Shown here piece by piece: positions 7,145 through 16,075 of a stretch of 43,315 nt of DNA (positions within the stretch are counted from its first letter, which is position 1; each line of letters opens with the position of its first letter). The notes beneath the pieces were generated by a model. That model made no database searches, was not told the origin of the DNA, and worked only from the letters and a program-made list of their open reading frames with translations. The stretch covers positions 1 to 43,315 of the forward strand of contig NZ_AOHZ01000054.1 in the NCBI RefSeq assembly GCF_000337215.1, given 5' to 3'. This stretch comes from Natronolimnohabitans innermongolicus JCM 12255 (GTDB taxonomy: Archaea; Halobacteriota; Halobacteria; Halobacteriales; Natrialbaceae). A program made the translations under genes and the position numbers.

Positions 7145-8821
7145 ATGGCTCCCGCGACACTCCCCTCCCTCCGCGAGTCGGGACGCCGACTCGGTCGCCG
7201 GCTACGGCGCGGCGTTCGGATCGACGCGCGCACGCTCGCCGTCTTCCGCGTCTTCGTCGGTCTCCTCGTCGTCGCCGATTTATTCCTTCGTGCGCGAAAC
7301 TTCGGCTTTTTCTACACCGACGACGGCGTCGTTCCCCGGTCGCTCGTCCTCGAGACGATCTCCACGCATCCGTTCTCGATCTACCACGTGACGACGGACC
7401 CGCAACTGATCGCGGCGCTGATGATAATTCAGGGCCTGATCGCGGTCCAGCTCATCGTGGGTTACAGGACCCGGATCGCGACGGTTCTGACGTTCCTGTT
7501 CGTCATCTCGCTCGACAATCACAACCCGTTCGTCCTGAGCTACGCGGACACGCTCTTTCGACTGCTGTTGTTCTGGGCGATCTTCCTCCCGCTGGGCGAG
7601 CGCTGGTCGGTCGACGCCGTCCACGCCGACCGCGATCCCCGGCGGTACGTCGCGAGCGTCGCCTCGGCGCTGATCCTCGGCCAGATGGTCTACATGTACT
7701 TCACGAACGGACTGATCAAATCCCAGTCCGACGTCTGGACCGGCGGCGACGCCGCCCCGCTGGTGATGGGCATCCACGAGATGACGTTTCTGCTCGGCGA
7801 CACCCTCGCCCAGTTTCCGACGCTACTCCGTCTCGGCGGCCTGCTCTGGTTCTGCATGCTCGTCTGTTCGCCGCTGTTGTTCGTCCTGCAAGGGCGCTGG
7901 CGGATGGCGTTCGTCGGCCTCTTCGTCGGCGGCCACCTCGCGTTCGCGGTGACCGTTCGCATCGGCGCGTTCCCTTACGTCGCCCTCGCCGGCGTACTCC
8001 TCTTCCTGCAGGCGCAGTTCTGGAACGATTTGGCGACCGTCGCCCGCCGCATCGGGATCGAACCCTCGAGCGCGAGGCCGATCGAGCGCGCGACGTCCCG
8101 ACTCGAGGCGGTCGCCCGGCGCGTTCCGAACCCCCAGCCCCGACCGTTCGGCGACGACGACCGCCTCGCCGTCGCTCGAGAGCGGACGTACACGGTCACT
8201 CTCGGCGTCGTCGTCGCGACGATCCTGTTCGTCGCCGTCGCGGTCGCGTTCAACGCCGGCGGGGCCGCCCTCGACGACGGGAGCGACGAGTCGCTCGTCG
8301 AACGCGTCGACGCGTCCATCGCCGAGACGCTCGCGGAGACGACGGGCGTCAGACAGGTCGATACGGTCGCCTCGAGTCTGCGGATCGACCAGCCGATCGG
8401 CTGGGGCGTCTTCGCCGGCCCGGATCCGCGGACGACGGATCGCTACTACGTCTTCCCCGCCGAGACCGAGAGCGGGGAGTTCGTCGACGCCTACAACGAG
8501 CGGCCGCTGACGTTCGACCGCCCCCACGACGATCAGTTACAGCAACAACACGGCACGTATCGGGAGCGGTTCTACATGAACAGCGTCCGCCGCGGCGGCT
8601 ACAGCAACGACGTCCCGGACCTGCTAGCCGACCACCTCTGCGAGCGGTGGCCCGAGGACCACGGGGAGGAACTGCGCTCGCTCGAGATGTACGTCGTCGA
8701 GGAGGAGATCACCCACGACACGGTCGACGACCCCGAGAACCGCGACCGCGAGGCCGACCGGTTCTCCCGCCACAGCTGTAGCGGCGACGACGTCGCCGAG
8801 TTCCCGTCGCCGGAGTGGTGA
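7145..8821 (+). CDS. HTTM domain (vitamin K-dependent gamma-carboxylase-like) membrane protein, copy 1
   Basis: A 558-residue protein. Residues 1 to about 310 form a polytopic membrane region with HTTM-family sequence (RIDARTLAVFRVFVGLLVVAD, DDGVVPRSL, YADTLFRLLLFWAIFLPLGE, TVRIGAFPYVALAGVLLFLQ). HTTM domains are homologous to the membrane part of vitamin K-dependent gamma-glutamyl carboxylase, and in prokaryotes their reaction is unproven. After another hydrophobic segment near residue 360 comes a C-terminal domain of about 170 residues, conserved in copy 2 (YYVFPAETESGEF, YRERFYMNSVRRGGY, EMYVVEEEITHDT), probably on the outside face. A perfect palindrome sits in the promoter. Copy 2 lies 3.8 kb downstream on the same strand. 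Confidence 0.87.
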   Translation: MAPATLPSLRESGRRLGRRLRRGVRIDARTLAVFRVFVGLLVVADLFLRARNFGFFYTDDGVVPRSLVLETISTHPFSIYHVTTDPQLIAALMIIQGLIAVQLIVGYRTRIATVLTFLFVISLDNHNPFVLSYADTLFRLLLFWAIFLPLGERWSVDAVHADRDPRRYVASVASALILGQMVYMYFTNGLIKSQSDVWTGGDAAPLVMGIHEMTFLLGDTLAQFPTLLRLGGLLWFCMLVCSPLLFVLQGRWRMAFVGLFVGGHLAFAVTVRIGAFPYVALAGVLLFLQAQFWNDLATVARRIGIEPSSARPIERATSRLEAVARRVPNPQPRPFGDDDRLAVARERTYTVTLGVVVATILFVAVAVAFNAGGAALDDGSDESLVERVDASIAETLAETTGVRQVDTVASSLRIDQPIGWGVFAGPDPRTTDRYYVFPAETESGEFVDAYNERPLTFDRPHDDQLQQQHGTYRERFYMNSVRRGGYSNDVPDLLADHLCERWPEDHGEELRSLEMYVVEEEITHDTVDDPENRDREADRFSRHSCSGDDVAEFPSPEW

Positions 8822-8892
8822 CGCGCTCCGGTTCGGGGTTCGTGTCTTGGCGGACACCAACTATGAAAAACATTTACTACAGGGGCTCGAGT

Positions 8893-8940
8893 ACAGTTCG
8901 TACTGTTGAAATGTCCCTCCAACTCGAGGTGGTGCCGTGA
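8893..8940 (+). promoter_or_regulatory. Dyad and 9-codon leader frame before the orphan permease
   Basis: An inverted repeat ACAGT-TCGT-ACTGT occupies 8893-8906. Directly after it, ATG 8911 opens a 9-codon frame (MSLQLEVVP) whose TGA (8938-8940) overlaps the permease GTG (8937-8939), and GAGGTGGT lies just before that start. An AT-rich TATA-like stretch is at 8865-8878. The tiny frame may be a coupled leader or the trace of a lost upstream gene. Confidence 0.35.
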
Positions 8941-9764
8941 GCACCCTCACCGTCGCGAAGAAAGACTACCACGACGCGATTCGGTCGCGCGAACTGTGGG
9001 TACTGATGGCGCTGTTCGTCCTCTTTCTTCCCGTCGTAGCGTTGTACGACGTTACGTCCGGTACCAGCGTCGACGACGGGCTTCCGATCGGGACGCTGTT
9101 CTCGATGGTGTTCGTGATGACGGTGCTCGCTCCCGTCACCGCGTTGCTCGTCAGTATCAAGTCGATCGTCCGGGAGCGCCGACTCGGGACGATCAAGTTT
9201 CTGCTGGCCTTCCCGTACACGCGCGGAGAAGTGTACGTTGGGAAGTTCCTCGGCAGACTGGCGGTCTTTGCGACCGCGGTCCTCGTCGGCTACGTCCCCG
9301 CGTTTCTGATCCTCTTTTTCGGCATCAGCGACTTCGCCGTCGGTCCGTTCGTCGGCATGCTCGTCGTGATCCTCTTTTTCGGGCTGATCTTCGTCGTCGT
9401 CGGCTACGCCGCCTCGGCGCTGACGACCTCCGAGACGGTCGCGAGCGTCGCCGGCTTTGCCCTCTTTTTCCTCGTCTACAGCTGGCAGTCGGTGTTCTCT
9501 CTTCTCAACTGGTGGCTCGGGCTCGTCGACGGCAACGCGGAGACGTTCATCCACCGGTTCGGACTCACCGCCGTCTCCGAAGACATCGTCAACGCAGTTG
9601 CGTCCATCTGGGACAGCGATATCGACAGCGCCTCCGTGGCCGTCAGCAACGGCGGCGACGTTCCCTTCTACCTGCAACACTGGTTCGCGTTCGTCGTCCT
9701 CGGGGTCTGGATCGGGCTTCCGCTCGCGCTCGGCTACTGGCGGTTCAGACGCGCGGAGTTGTAG
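8937..9764 (+). CDS. ABC-2 type permease without an adjacent ATPase
   Basis: A 275-residue protein with six membrane spans and the same plan as the permease at 2315-3145: cytoplasmic start STLTVAKKDYHDAIRSRELW, a loop SIVRERRLGTIKFLLAFPYTRGEVYVGKF after helix 2, and a C-terminal LGVWIGLPLALGYWRFRRAEL. The IKFLLAFPYTR loop is typical of haloarchaeal NosY-like permeases that pair with a NatA-type ATPase. Unlike the other pair, no ATPase gene adjoins it on either side (HTTM before, Hef after), so it must borrow an ATPase or its partner was lost. GTG 8937 is the only sensible start; it overlaps the stop of a 9-codon frame. Confidence 0.87.
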   Translation: MSTLTVAKKDYHDAIRSRELWVLMALFVLFLPVVALYDVTSGTSVDDGLPIGTLFSMVFVMTVLAPVTALLVSIKSIVRERRLGTIKFLLAFPYTRGEVYVGKFLGRLAVFATAVLVGYVPAFLILFFGISDFAVGPFVGMLVVILFFGLIFVVVGYAASALTTSETVASVAGFALFFLVYSWQSVFSLLNWWLGLVDGNAETFIHRFGLTAVSEDIVNAVASIWDSDIDSASVAVSNGGDVPFYLQHWFAFVVLGVWIGLPLALGYWRFRRAEL

Positions 9765-9920
9765 GCGCTCGAGTTCGCGCTTCGGGTCGGGTTCGATCCG
9801 TCGCTCGAGCGGATCGGCCTCGAGTTGTGCCTCTCCCTTCTCGTCTCGAAATAGCCAGCAGCGACGCACCGGCACGGCCGATGCCCACAGCGCGTTTCAC
9901 TTCCACCGCGCTTTCTCAAC

Positions 9921-9927
9921 GTTTAAC
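9921..9927 (+). promoter_or_regulatory. TATA-like box for hef
   Basis: GTTTAAC stands out in GC-rich DNA about 28 bases before ATG 9952, consistent with a leaderless transcript. Confidence 0.5.
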
Positions 9928-9951
9928 CGCGGGCACCGCGAACCGCCGGCA

Positions 9952-12414
9952 ATGGCGACACAGGACGAGGAACCGCCGTCCATCGAGCATCCCTTGCTCG
10001 AGCCGAACTTCCTCGAGCGCCGACTCTATCAGTTGAAACTCGCCGGTACGGCGGCGAACGACCACACGCTCGTCTGTCTCCCCACGGGCCTGGGGAAGAC
10101 GACGGTGAGCCTGCTCGTCACGGCTCGCCGACTCGAGGAGGTCGGCGGCACGTCGCTGATGCTCGCGCCGACGAAACCACTCGTCCAGCAACACGCCGAT
10201 TTCTACCGCGAAGCCCTCCAGATCCCCGACGAGGAGATCGTCGTCTTCACGGGCGACGTCAGCCCGGACGACCGCGCCGCGATGTGGGAGGACGCGACGG
10301 TGGTGATGGCCACGCCGCAGGTGATCGAGAACGACCTCGTCGGCTCTCGGATCTCGCTTTCCGACGTCACTCACCTCACCTTCGACGAGTGCCACCGCGC
10401 CACCGGCGACTACGCCTACAACTACATCGCCGAACGCTACCACCCCGACGCTCGCGATCCGCTCGTGACCGGCATGTCGGCCTCTCCCGGCGGCGACGAG
10501 GAAGCGATCCTCGAGGTCTGTGAGAACCTCGGCCTCCGCGAGGTCGAGGTGATGACCGAGGAGGACGCCGACGTCGATCAGTTCACCCACGACACCGACG
10601 TCGAGTGGGAGCGCATCGACCTCCCCGAGGAAGTCATCGAGATCCGCGATGCGCTGAACGACGTCATTAAAGACCGACTCGAGAAACTGAAGGAGCTCGG
10701 GGTCGCCTCCTCGACCCAGCCCGATCAGTCCCAGAAGGACCTGAACCGGATGCGCGCGGAACTCCAGAAGCTGATCAACAACGACCAGTCGGAGGGGTTC
10801 AAGGGAATGTCCGTCCACGCCGAGGTGATGAAGCTTCGGCAGGCCGTCACGCTCGTCGAAACCCAGAGCGTCGAGGCCGTGCGGCGGTACTTCGACCGCC
10901 AGCGCAACCAGGCCCGTTCGTCAGGCGCCTCGAAGGCCAGCCAGCGGCTGGTTTCGGACCCCCGCGTCCGCGAAGCGATGCGCAAAGCCGAGCGCTTCGA
11001 CCAGTTACACCCAAAATATCGCAAGACGCGGATGTTGCTGGCCGAGACGCTCGGCCTCGAGGGCGGCGAACGAGTGATCGTCTTCACGGAGTCCCGCGAT
11101 ACGGCGGAAGCGCTCACCGACTTCCTCTCGGACAGTTTCGACGCCAAGCGGTTCGTCGGGCAGGGCGACCGCGAGGGATCCGACGGGATGACCCAGAAAC
11201 AGCAACAGGAGGTGTTGAACGACTTCCGGGCCGGCGAGTTCGAGGTACTGGTCTCGACCTCCGTCGCCGAGGAGGGTCTGGACGTCCCGGAGGTCGACCT
11301 CGTGCTCTTTTACGAACCCGTCCCGACGGCGATTCGATCGATCCAGCGCAAGGGCCGAACGGGCCGCCAGTCCGAGGGTCGGGTCGTCGTCCTCATGGCC
11401 GAGGACACCCGCGACGAGGCCTACTTCTGGATCTCCCGCCGACGCGAGAAGGAGATGGAGTCCGAACTCCGCGACCTGAAGAGCGTGTCCGACGACCTCG
11501 AGGCGGAACTCGACGACTCCCAGCAGGCGCTGACCGACTTCGACGACGGCGACGCGGAGACCGGAGCGAAAGTGAACGCAAACGGCGGCCACCCCGACGC
11601 CGTCAGCGATTCGTCCACCGGAACCGAGGGGGTCGAATCGCAGCCCGGCCTGCAGGACTTTTCGGGTGAGAAGACGGAGTCGGACGACGGCGACGGTGGT
11701 GAGAGCGAACGCGGAGACGATACCGACGACGTCGAAACCCACGAACCCCACGCCGAAGGCGATGCTATCGAGATCGTTGCCGACCAGCGCGAGATGGACG
11801 CCAACATCGCCCGGGACCTCTCGAGACGCGAGGAGATCGAGATCCGCCTCGAGACGCTCGACGTGGGCGACTACGTCTGTTCGGATCGCGTCGTCGTCGA
11901 GCGAAAATCCGTCGCCGACTTCGTCGACTCGCTGGTCGGCGGCGACCGATCCGTGTTCGAGCAGGTCGGCGCGATGGCGCGTCACTACTCCCGGCCCATC
12001 GTGATCGTCGAGGGCGACGGCCTCTACGAGCAGCGGGACATCCACCCGAACGCGATTCGCGGCGCGCTCTCGAGTCTGGCCGTCGACTTCGGCGCGAGCA
12101 TCTTGCACACCGAGGGCGAGGACGAGACGACGGAACTGCTCGCCGTGCTCGCGGGCCGCGAACAGGAGACGAGCAGCCGCGAGGTGTCGGTCCACGGCGA
12201 GAAGCAGTCGAAGACGCTGGCCGAACAACAGGAGTACGTCGTCTCCTCGATCGCCGAGATCGGTCCCGTGACGGCCCGCGCACTCCTCGAGGAGTTCGGC
12301 ACCGTCGAGGCGGTGATGATCGCCAGCGAGGAGGAGCTACAGGCGGCCGACGGCGTCGGGAAAGTGACGGCCGAGCGCATTCGGGAGGTTATCGGGAGCG
12401 AGTACACGGGTTGA
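9952..12414 (+). CDS. hef: Hef: fused SF2 helicase and XPF/MUS81-family nuclease
   Basis: An 820-residue two-part enzyme that remodels and cuts stalled replication forks. The N-terminal FANCM-like helicase has Walker A PTGLGKTT (44-51), the DECH box (145-148), and motif VI-type QRKGRTGRQ. A helical insert with long charged helices separates the RecA-like domains, as in FANCM. An acidic Ser/Asp/Gly-rich linker (about residues 520-600) leads to the XPF-like nuclease with GDYVCSD and the catalytic ERK triad near 650-652, followed by a helix-hairpin-helix pair (IGPVTARALLEEFG and ADGVGKVTAERI). All catalytic motifs look intact. ATG 9952 is chosen over the long upstream open frame because a TATA-like box lies 28 bases before it and the family starts here. 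Confidence 0.95.
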   Translation: MATQDEEPPSIEHPLLEPNFLERRLYQLKLAGTAANDHTLVCLPTGLGKTTVSLLVTARRLEEVGGTSLMLAPTKPLVQQHADFYREALQIPDEEIVVFTGDVSPDDRAAMWEDATVVMATPQVIENDLVGSRISLSDVTHLTFDECHRATGDYAYNYIAERYHPDARDPLVTGMSASPGGDEEAILEVCENLGLREVEVMTEEDADVDQFTHDTDVEWERIDLPEEVIEIRDALNDVIKDRLEKLKELGVASSTQPDQSQKDLNRMRAELQKLINNDQSEGFKGMSVHAEVMKLRQAVTLVETQSVEAVRRYFDRQRNQARSSGASKASQRLVSDPRVREAMRKAERFDQLHPKYRKTRMLLAETLGLEGGERVIVFTESRDTAEALTDFLSDSFDAKRFVGQGDREGSDGMTQKQQQEVLNDFRAGEFEVLVSTSVAEEGLDVPEVDLVLFYEPVPTAIRSIQRKGRTGRQSEGRVVVLMAEDTRDEAYFWISRRREKEMESELRDLKSVSDDLEAELDDSQQALTDFDDGDAETGAKVNANGGHPDAVSDSSTGTEGVESQPGLQDFSGEKTESDDGDGGESERGDDTDDVETHEPHAEGDAIEIVADQREMDANIARDLSRREEIEIRLETLDVGDYVCSDRVVVERKSVADFVDSLVGGDRSVFEQVGAMARHYSRPIVIVEGDGLYEQRDIHPNAIRGALSSLAVDFGASILHTEGEDETTELLAVLAGREQETSSREVSVHGEKQSKTLAEQQEYVVSSIAEIGPVTARALLEEFGTVEAVMIASEEELQAADGVGKVTAERIREVIGSEYTG

Positions 12415-12509
12415 GGCTGATCCACACCGGCGCAAGGTCGTTGTTTTCCACCGCGGCGCGCGTCTTCGGCGTTCCCGAGTCTCGACGCCGACGGACATTC
12501 CGAACAGAA

Positions 12510-12518
12510 AACATATAT
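12510..12518 (+). promoter_or_regulatory. TATA-like box upstream of HTTM copy 2
   Basis: AACATATAT in a GC-rich intergenic region of 236 bases. Initiation about 25 bases downstream would give a leader of roughly 105 bases before GTG 12651, longer than is usual for this window. I see no convincing structure or extra gene in that leader. Confidence 0.4.
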
Positions 12519-12650
12519 CCGCCGATTCTCGAGTACTACTAACACCCGTCTACGCTCTCGCGTCGTCCGTTCGACTCGAGTGACGGCGTCGGTCGATGAC
12601 GCGGAGGTCGAACGTCGGAGCGCGGGCGGCGACACCCTTGGTGATTTCAC

Positions 12651-14234
12651 GTGCGACAACGATTCGAACGACTCGCGGGACGGTTTCGACGGAACCTCGA
12701 GGACTGCATCCGCATCGACACTCGCTCGCTCGCGGTCTTTCGAATCTTCGTCGGCCTGCTGATCGTCGCCGACCTCCTGCTTCGGTCGCGGAACTTCTCG
12801 TTTTACTACACCGACGACGGCGTCGTGCCGCAGTCGCTGGCGACGGAGCTCAGCGCCGACGGCGCGTTCTCGATTTACCATCTCACGACCGATCCGACGC
12901 TGATCGCGGGGCTGTTCGTGCTCCAGGGACTGATCGCGATCCAGCTGATCGTGGGCTACAAGACCCGCATCGCGACGATCCTCTCGTTCCTGCTCGTCGT
13001 CTCGCTCGACCACCACAACCCGCTGGTCCTGAGCTACGCGGACACGCTCTTTCGACTGCTGTTGTTCTGGGCGATCTTCCTCCCGCTCGGCGAGCGCTGG
13101 TCGATCGACGCCGTCCACGCCGGCCGCGAACCTCGCGAGAGCGTCGCCGGCATCGCCTCGGCGCTGATCCTCGGCCAGATGGTCTTCATGTACTTCCTCA
13201 ACTGGTACCACAAGTCCCAGGACGAGCTGTGGACCGGTGGGGACGCAACGCCGCTGATCATGGGTCTCGACGATATGACCTACCTGCTCGCCGGAACGCT
13301 CCGTCAGTTCCCGGCACTGCTCGAGCTGGGAACCTATCTCTGGTACTACATGCTCATGGGCTCGTGGCTGTTGATCCTTCTCGTCGGGCGCAAGCGAATG
13401 GCGCTGGTCGCGCTGTTCATGGGCGGGCACGCCTCGTTCATCGTGACGGTTCGCATCGGAGCCTTCCCCTACGTCGCGCTCGCGGGGCTTACCCTGTTTC
13501 TTCAGGCGCAGTTCTGGCGGGACCTCCGGGCCGTGGTCGACTGGCTCGAGGTCGATACGTCGCGAGTGAGCGGCTTCCGATCGCGCCTCGAGACGCGGGC
13601 CGGCGCCGTCCCGTACCCACGATTGCAACGTCCCTCGATCGACCGGGCGAAGTCGACCCTCCACAGCGCCACGCTCGCCGTCGTTTTCGTCTCGCTCGTG
13701 CTCTTCTCGACGGTGACGTACCTTCCTCTCGCCGGGGTCGGCGAGGCGGGGTCGGGGCCGCCCGAACCGGTCGACGACGTGGCCTCGAGTTTCGGCGTTT
13801 CACAACCCGAATGGAGCGTCTTCGCGCCGACGCCGCGGACCACCGATCGCTACTACGTCTTCCCGGCCGAAACGGTAGACGGCGAACGAATTGACGTCTA
13901 CAACGAGCGCGACATGACGTTCGACAGGCCGTCCGACGAACTCCAGACCCAGTACGACACCTATCGGGAGCGGTTCTACATGAACAGCGTCCGCCGCGGC
14001 GGATTCGACGACAACGACGTCCCGGTTCACCTCGCCGAGTACTACTGTACGACGTGGGCCGAGGAGAACGACGTCGAACTGACCCACCTCAGCATGTACG
14101 TCGTCTACGAGGATATCACGATGGAGACGATCGACGACTACGACGAGCGAGAGCGCTCCTGGGGACTCATGTACCGCCACGGCTGCGGCGACAACGAACG
14201 GGAAGTCATCGAGCGGCCGGACTTCGAGGCCTGA
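12651..14234 (+). CDS. HTTM domain membrane protein, copy 2
   Basis: A 527-residue paralogue of the protein at 7145-8821 with the same order: RIDTRSLAVFRIFVGLLIVAD, DDGVVPQSL, YADTLFRLLLFWAIFLPLGE, TVRIGAFPYVALAGLTLFLQ, a hydrophobic segment near residue 350, and the same C-terminal domain (YYVFPAETVDGERI, YRERFYMNSVRRGGF, SMYVVYEDITMET). Some stretches are nearly identical at DNA level. Copy 2 lacks about 30 residues present in copy 1, mostly the acidic linker before the C-terminal domain. GTG 12651 is the first start after an in-frame TGA at 12642 and has GGTGAT a few bases upstream. Hef and an orphan permease separate the two copies. Function unknown; the family's carboxylase activity has not been shown in archaea. 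Confidence 0.87.
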   Translation: MRQRFERLAGRFRRNLEDCIRIDTRSLAVFRIFVGLLIVADLLLRSRNFSFYYTDDGVVPQSLATELSADGAFSIYHLTTDPTLIAGLFVLQGLIAIQLIVGYKTRIATILSFLLVVSLDHHNPLVLSYADTLFRLLLFWAIFLPLGERWSIDAVHAGREPRESVAGIASALILGQMVFMYFLNWYHKSQDELWTGGDATPLIMGLDDMTYLLAGTLRQFPALLELGTYLWYYMLMGSWLLILLVGRKRMALVALFMGGHASFIVTVRIGAFPYVALAGLTLFLQAQFWRDLRAVVDWLEVDTSRVSGFRSRLETRAGAVPYPRLQRPSIDRAKSTLHSATLAVVFVSLVLFSTVTYLPLAGVGEAGSGPPEPVDDVASSFGVSQPEWSVFAPTPRTTDRYYVFPAETVDGERIDVYNERDMTFDRPSDELQTQYDTYRERFYMNSVRRGGFDDNDVPVHLAEYYCTTWAEENDVELTHLSMYVVYEDITMETIDDYDERERSWGLMYRHGCGDNEREVIERPDFEA

Positions 14235-14344
14235 TCCCGGTCTCGAGTTCGATGCCGTACCTGGCTCGATTTCGGTCCCGATCTCGATGCTGCATCTGGC
14301 TTGATCCGGCCTGATCTAGCTCCGGCTCGGCCGGCCGTCCCACC

Positions 14345-15070
14345 TTATCGAAGCGTCTCGAGCGCCTCGCTCGCCTCGCGGGCCGCCTCGAGACACTCGC
14401 GTGCGTACCGCGGGTCGTCCGTCTCCGCGGCTTCCGCCGCGAACTTCTCTACGGCCGCGACGAGCGAGTCGCGTGCCGTCCCGAGGTCGCCGCCGGCGGA
14501 TCGGCCGGCCGACCGACGGTCGCCGTTCGGCGCGTCTCGAGACGGCGTCGAATCGGCCCCGCTCGCTGCCGACCGCGGCGTCGACGTCGGGCTCGCGTCG
14601 CGCTCGTCGGTCGACTGGCTCGAGGAGCCGAGCGTTACGGGGTCGTCGGTGGTGCTCGAACTCGCCGCGTTCGAATTCGCCTTTCCGCTCGTGCCCGCGG
14701 CGTCGGCGACGTCAGCCGCGTCCGCAGGCGACTGCGAGTCGGCCGCCGTCTCGGGCGGCTGCTGGTCGCCGTCCTCCGGTTCGGCGTCTCCTCTCTGCTC
14801 GGCGTCCGTTCCCTGTCCGGGGTCTCCGGTCGCATCGGCCTCGAGTTCCGTCCCCTCGACGGCGTCCGGGTTACCGTGACAGCTCGGGCAGAACGTGGTG
14901 CCGTCGAGCTGGAACAGCGGGTCGCCGCAGGTGCCACAGTGGGCGTTGGTCATCGTCGCGCCCTTGAGCAGCAGATCGCTCATCCGCTGGGTGGCCTGGC
15001 GCTCCTGTTTGTCGCGTTCGTACTTCTCGCGAAGCTTCTCGCGCTCGGCCTCCTTGTCGAAGTCGCTCAT
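14345..15070 (-). CDS. SSSCA1 (autoantigen p27)-like zinc ribbon protein
   Basis: A 241-residue protein in three parts. Residues 1-35 form a highly charged helix (MSDFDKEAEREKLREKYE), followed by MSDLLLKGATMTNAHC and a zinc ribbon with two Cys pairs (CGTCGDPLF and FCPSCHG). This order is typical of the Sjogren syndrome/scleroderma autoantigen 1 family, found across archaea with no settled function. Residues of about 65-185 are a low-complexity Ser/Asp/Ala-rich linker, and the last 50 residues form another helix pair (DSLVAAVEKFAAEAAE, ECLEAAREASEALETL). ATG 15070 is preferred to the in-frame ATG at 15076 or the frame opening at 15130. It lies 72 bases after the start-distal end of the fusion gene and is transcribed in the same direction. 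Confidence 0.82.
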   Translation of the reverse strand: MSDFDKEAEREKLREKYERDKQERQATQRMSDLLLKGATMTNAHCGTCGDPLFQLDGTTFCPSCHGNPDAVEGTELEADATGDPGQGTDAEQRGDAEPEDGDQQPPETAADSQSPADAADVADAAGTSGKANSNAASSSTTDDPVTLGSSSQSTDERDASPTSTPRSAASGADSTPSRDAPNGDRRSAGRSAGGDLGTARDSLVAAVEKFAAEAAETDDPRYARECLEAAREASEALETLR

Positions 15071-15142
15071 ACTCATCTCAAGACGGTGGAACGTCGAAAA
15101 AGCTGCGAAGGGGCGACGGAACCGGGTCAACGGAGTGCGGGC

Positions 15143-16075
15143 CTACTCCGTCCGGCGGAACATCCCCTTCGAAGCCGGCTGGACCCCCTCGAAACCGAAC
15201 TGCTCGTAGAAGCCGTCGATATCGGCGATGAGATTCACGTACGCCCGCGGCGGAGCCGTCTCCGCGATGTATGCCTCGAGTCGCTCCATGAGCCGCGTTC
15301 CGAGACCGCGTCGCTGGTGATCCGGATGCACCGCCATATCCGTGATCTGGTAGACGGTCCCGCCGTCGCCGACGACTCGCCCCATTCCGACGACGTCGCC
15401 GGTGGGTTCGTGGACCGCGACCGCGCCGTGCAGCGAGTTCGGCAGGCCGCGTTCGATTCCCTCGGGGGAACGCGGCGGCAGGTTCGCCGCCTCGCGGAGC
15501 GCAGCGAACGTTTCGGGGTCGGGGACTTCCTCGCGGATCGCGTAGGGATCGTCGGCGGGTATCGTCGACTCGTCCTCAGCAGCAGCGTCGGTACCGTCGC
15601 TGGTCGCCGTATCGGACTCGAGGGCGGCCTCCGCGGCGTCGACGGCCGCCTCGGGCGTCTCGACGGTCTCGAGGTCGATCCCGACCCCGACCGCGGAGAC
15701 GTCGTGGGTCTCGAGGCCGACGACGGGGCGGCCGTAGATGCCGGCGAAACCGATCTCCGTGAGGGTGCCGACGCCGCCCTCGAGCGCGATCACTGCGTCG
15801 CCGTTGAGGGCCACGAGCGCGTTGCGGGCGTGGCCCATGCCCGTCGCGATCGGGACGTCGACGTGGTTGTTGGCCTGTTCGCGGCGGTCGCTCGGGAGGA
15901 TGCCGATCGTCGTTCCGCCCGCCCGCTTGGCGCCGCGGCAGACGGCTTCCATGGTCCCGCCGCGGCCGCCACAGACGACCGTGTGCCCTCGGGCGCCGAG
16001 TTCGCGGCCGACGGCCTCCGCTCGAGCGGCCTGTTCGTCGGTAATCGCCCCACCACCAATGACGCTGACGCGCAT
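15143..16075 (-). CDS. TIGR00725/LOG-like Rossmann domain fused to a GNAT acetyltransferase
   Basis: One uninterrupted frame of 310 residues. Residues 1 to about 150 are a LOG-like (TIGR00725) domain: RVSVIGGG start, HTVVCGGRGGTMEAV (31-45), and EGGVGTLTE (99-107), the variant of the PGGxGTxxE motif usual in TIGR00725. Known LOG enzymes cleave cytokinin nucleotides, but the TIGR00725 branch is uncharacterised. After an acidic linker (about 150-175), residues of about 180-310 are a GNAT domain with DMAVHPDHQRRGLGTRLMERL (246-266, the acetyl-CoA-binding motif) and FYEQFGFEGV (289-298). ATG 16075 gives the family N-terminus. GNAT domains acetylate amines, so the two parts may act on one small molecule; that is inference. 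Confidence 0.8.
   Translation of the reverse strand: MRVSVIGGGAITDEQAARAEAVGRELGARGHTVVCGGRGGTMEAVCRGAKRAGGTTIGILPSDRREQANNHVDVPIATGMGHARNALVALNGDAVIALEGGVGTLTEIGFAGIYGRPVVGLETHDVSAVGVGIDLETVETPEAAVDAAEAALESDTATSDGTDAAAEDESTIPADDPYAIREEVPDPETFAALREAANLPPRSPEGIERGLPNSLHGAVAVHEPTGDVVGMGRVVGDGGTVYQITDMAVHPDHQRRGLGTRLMERLEAYIAETAPPRAYVNLIADIDGFYEQFGFEGVQPASKGMFRRTE

Noticed and set aside
9457-9951. An upstream in-frame extension of hef
   Set aside because: The extra residues are Ser/Arg-rich and overlap the permease gene on the same strand. A TATA-like box lies directly before ATG 9952.
12024-13664. A 546-codon minus-strand frame across the ends of hef and HTTM copy 2
   Set aside because: It spans two real plus-strand genes and an intergenic region, with repetitive Arg/Asp/Glu-rich sequence; a composition artefact.
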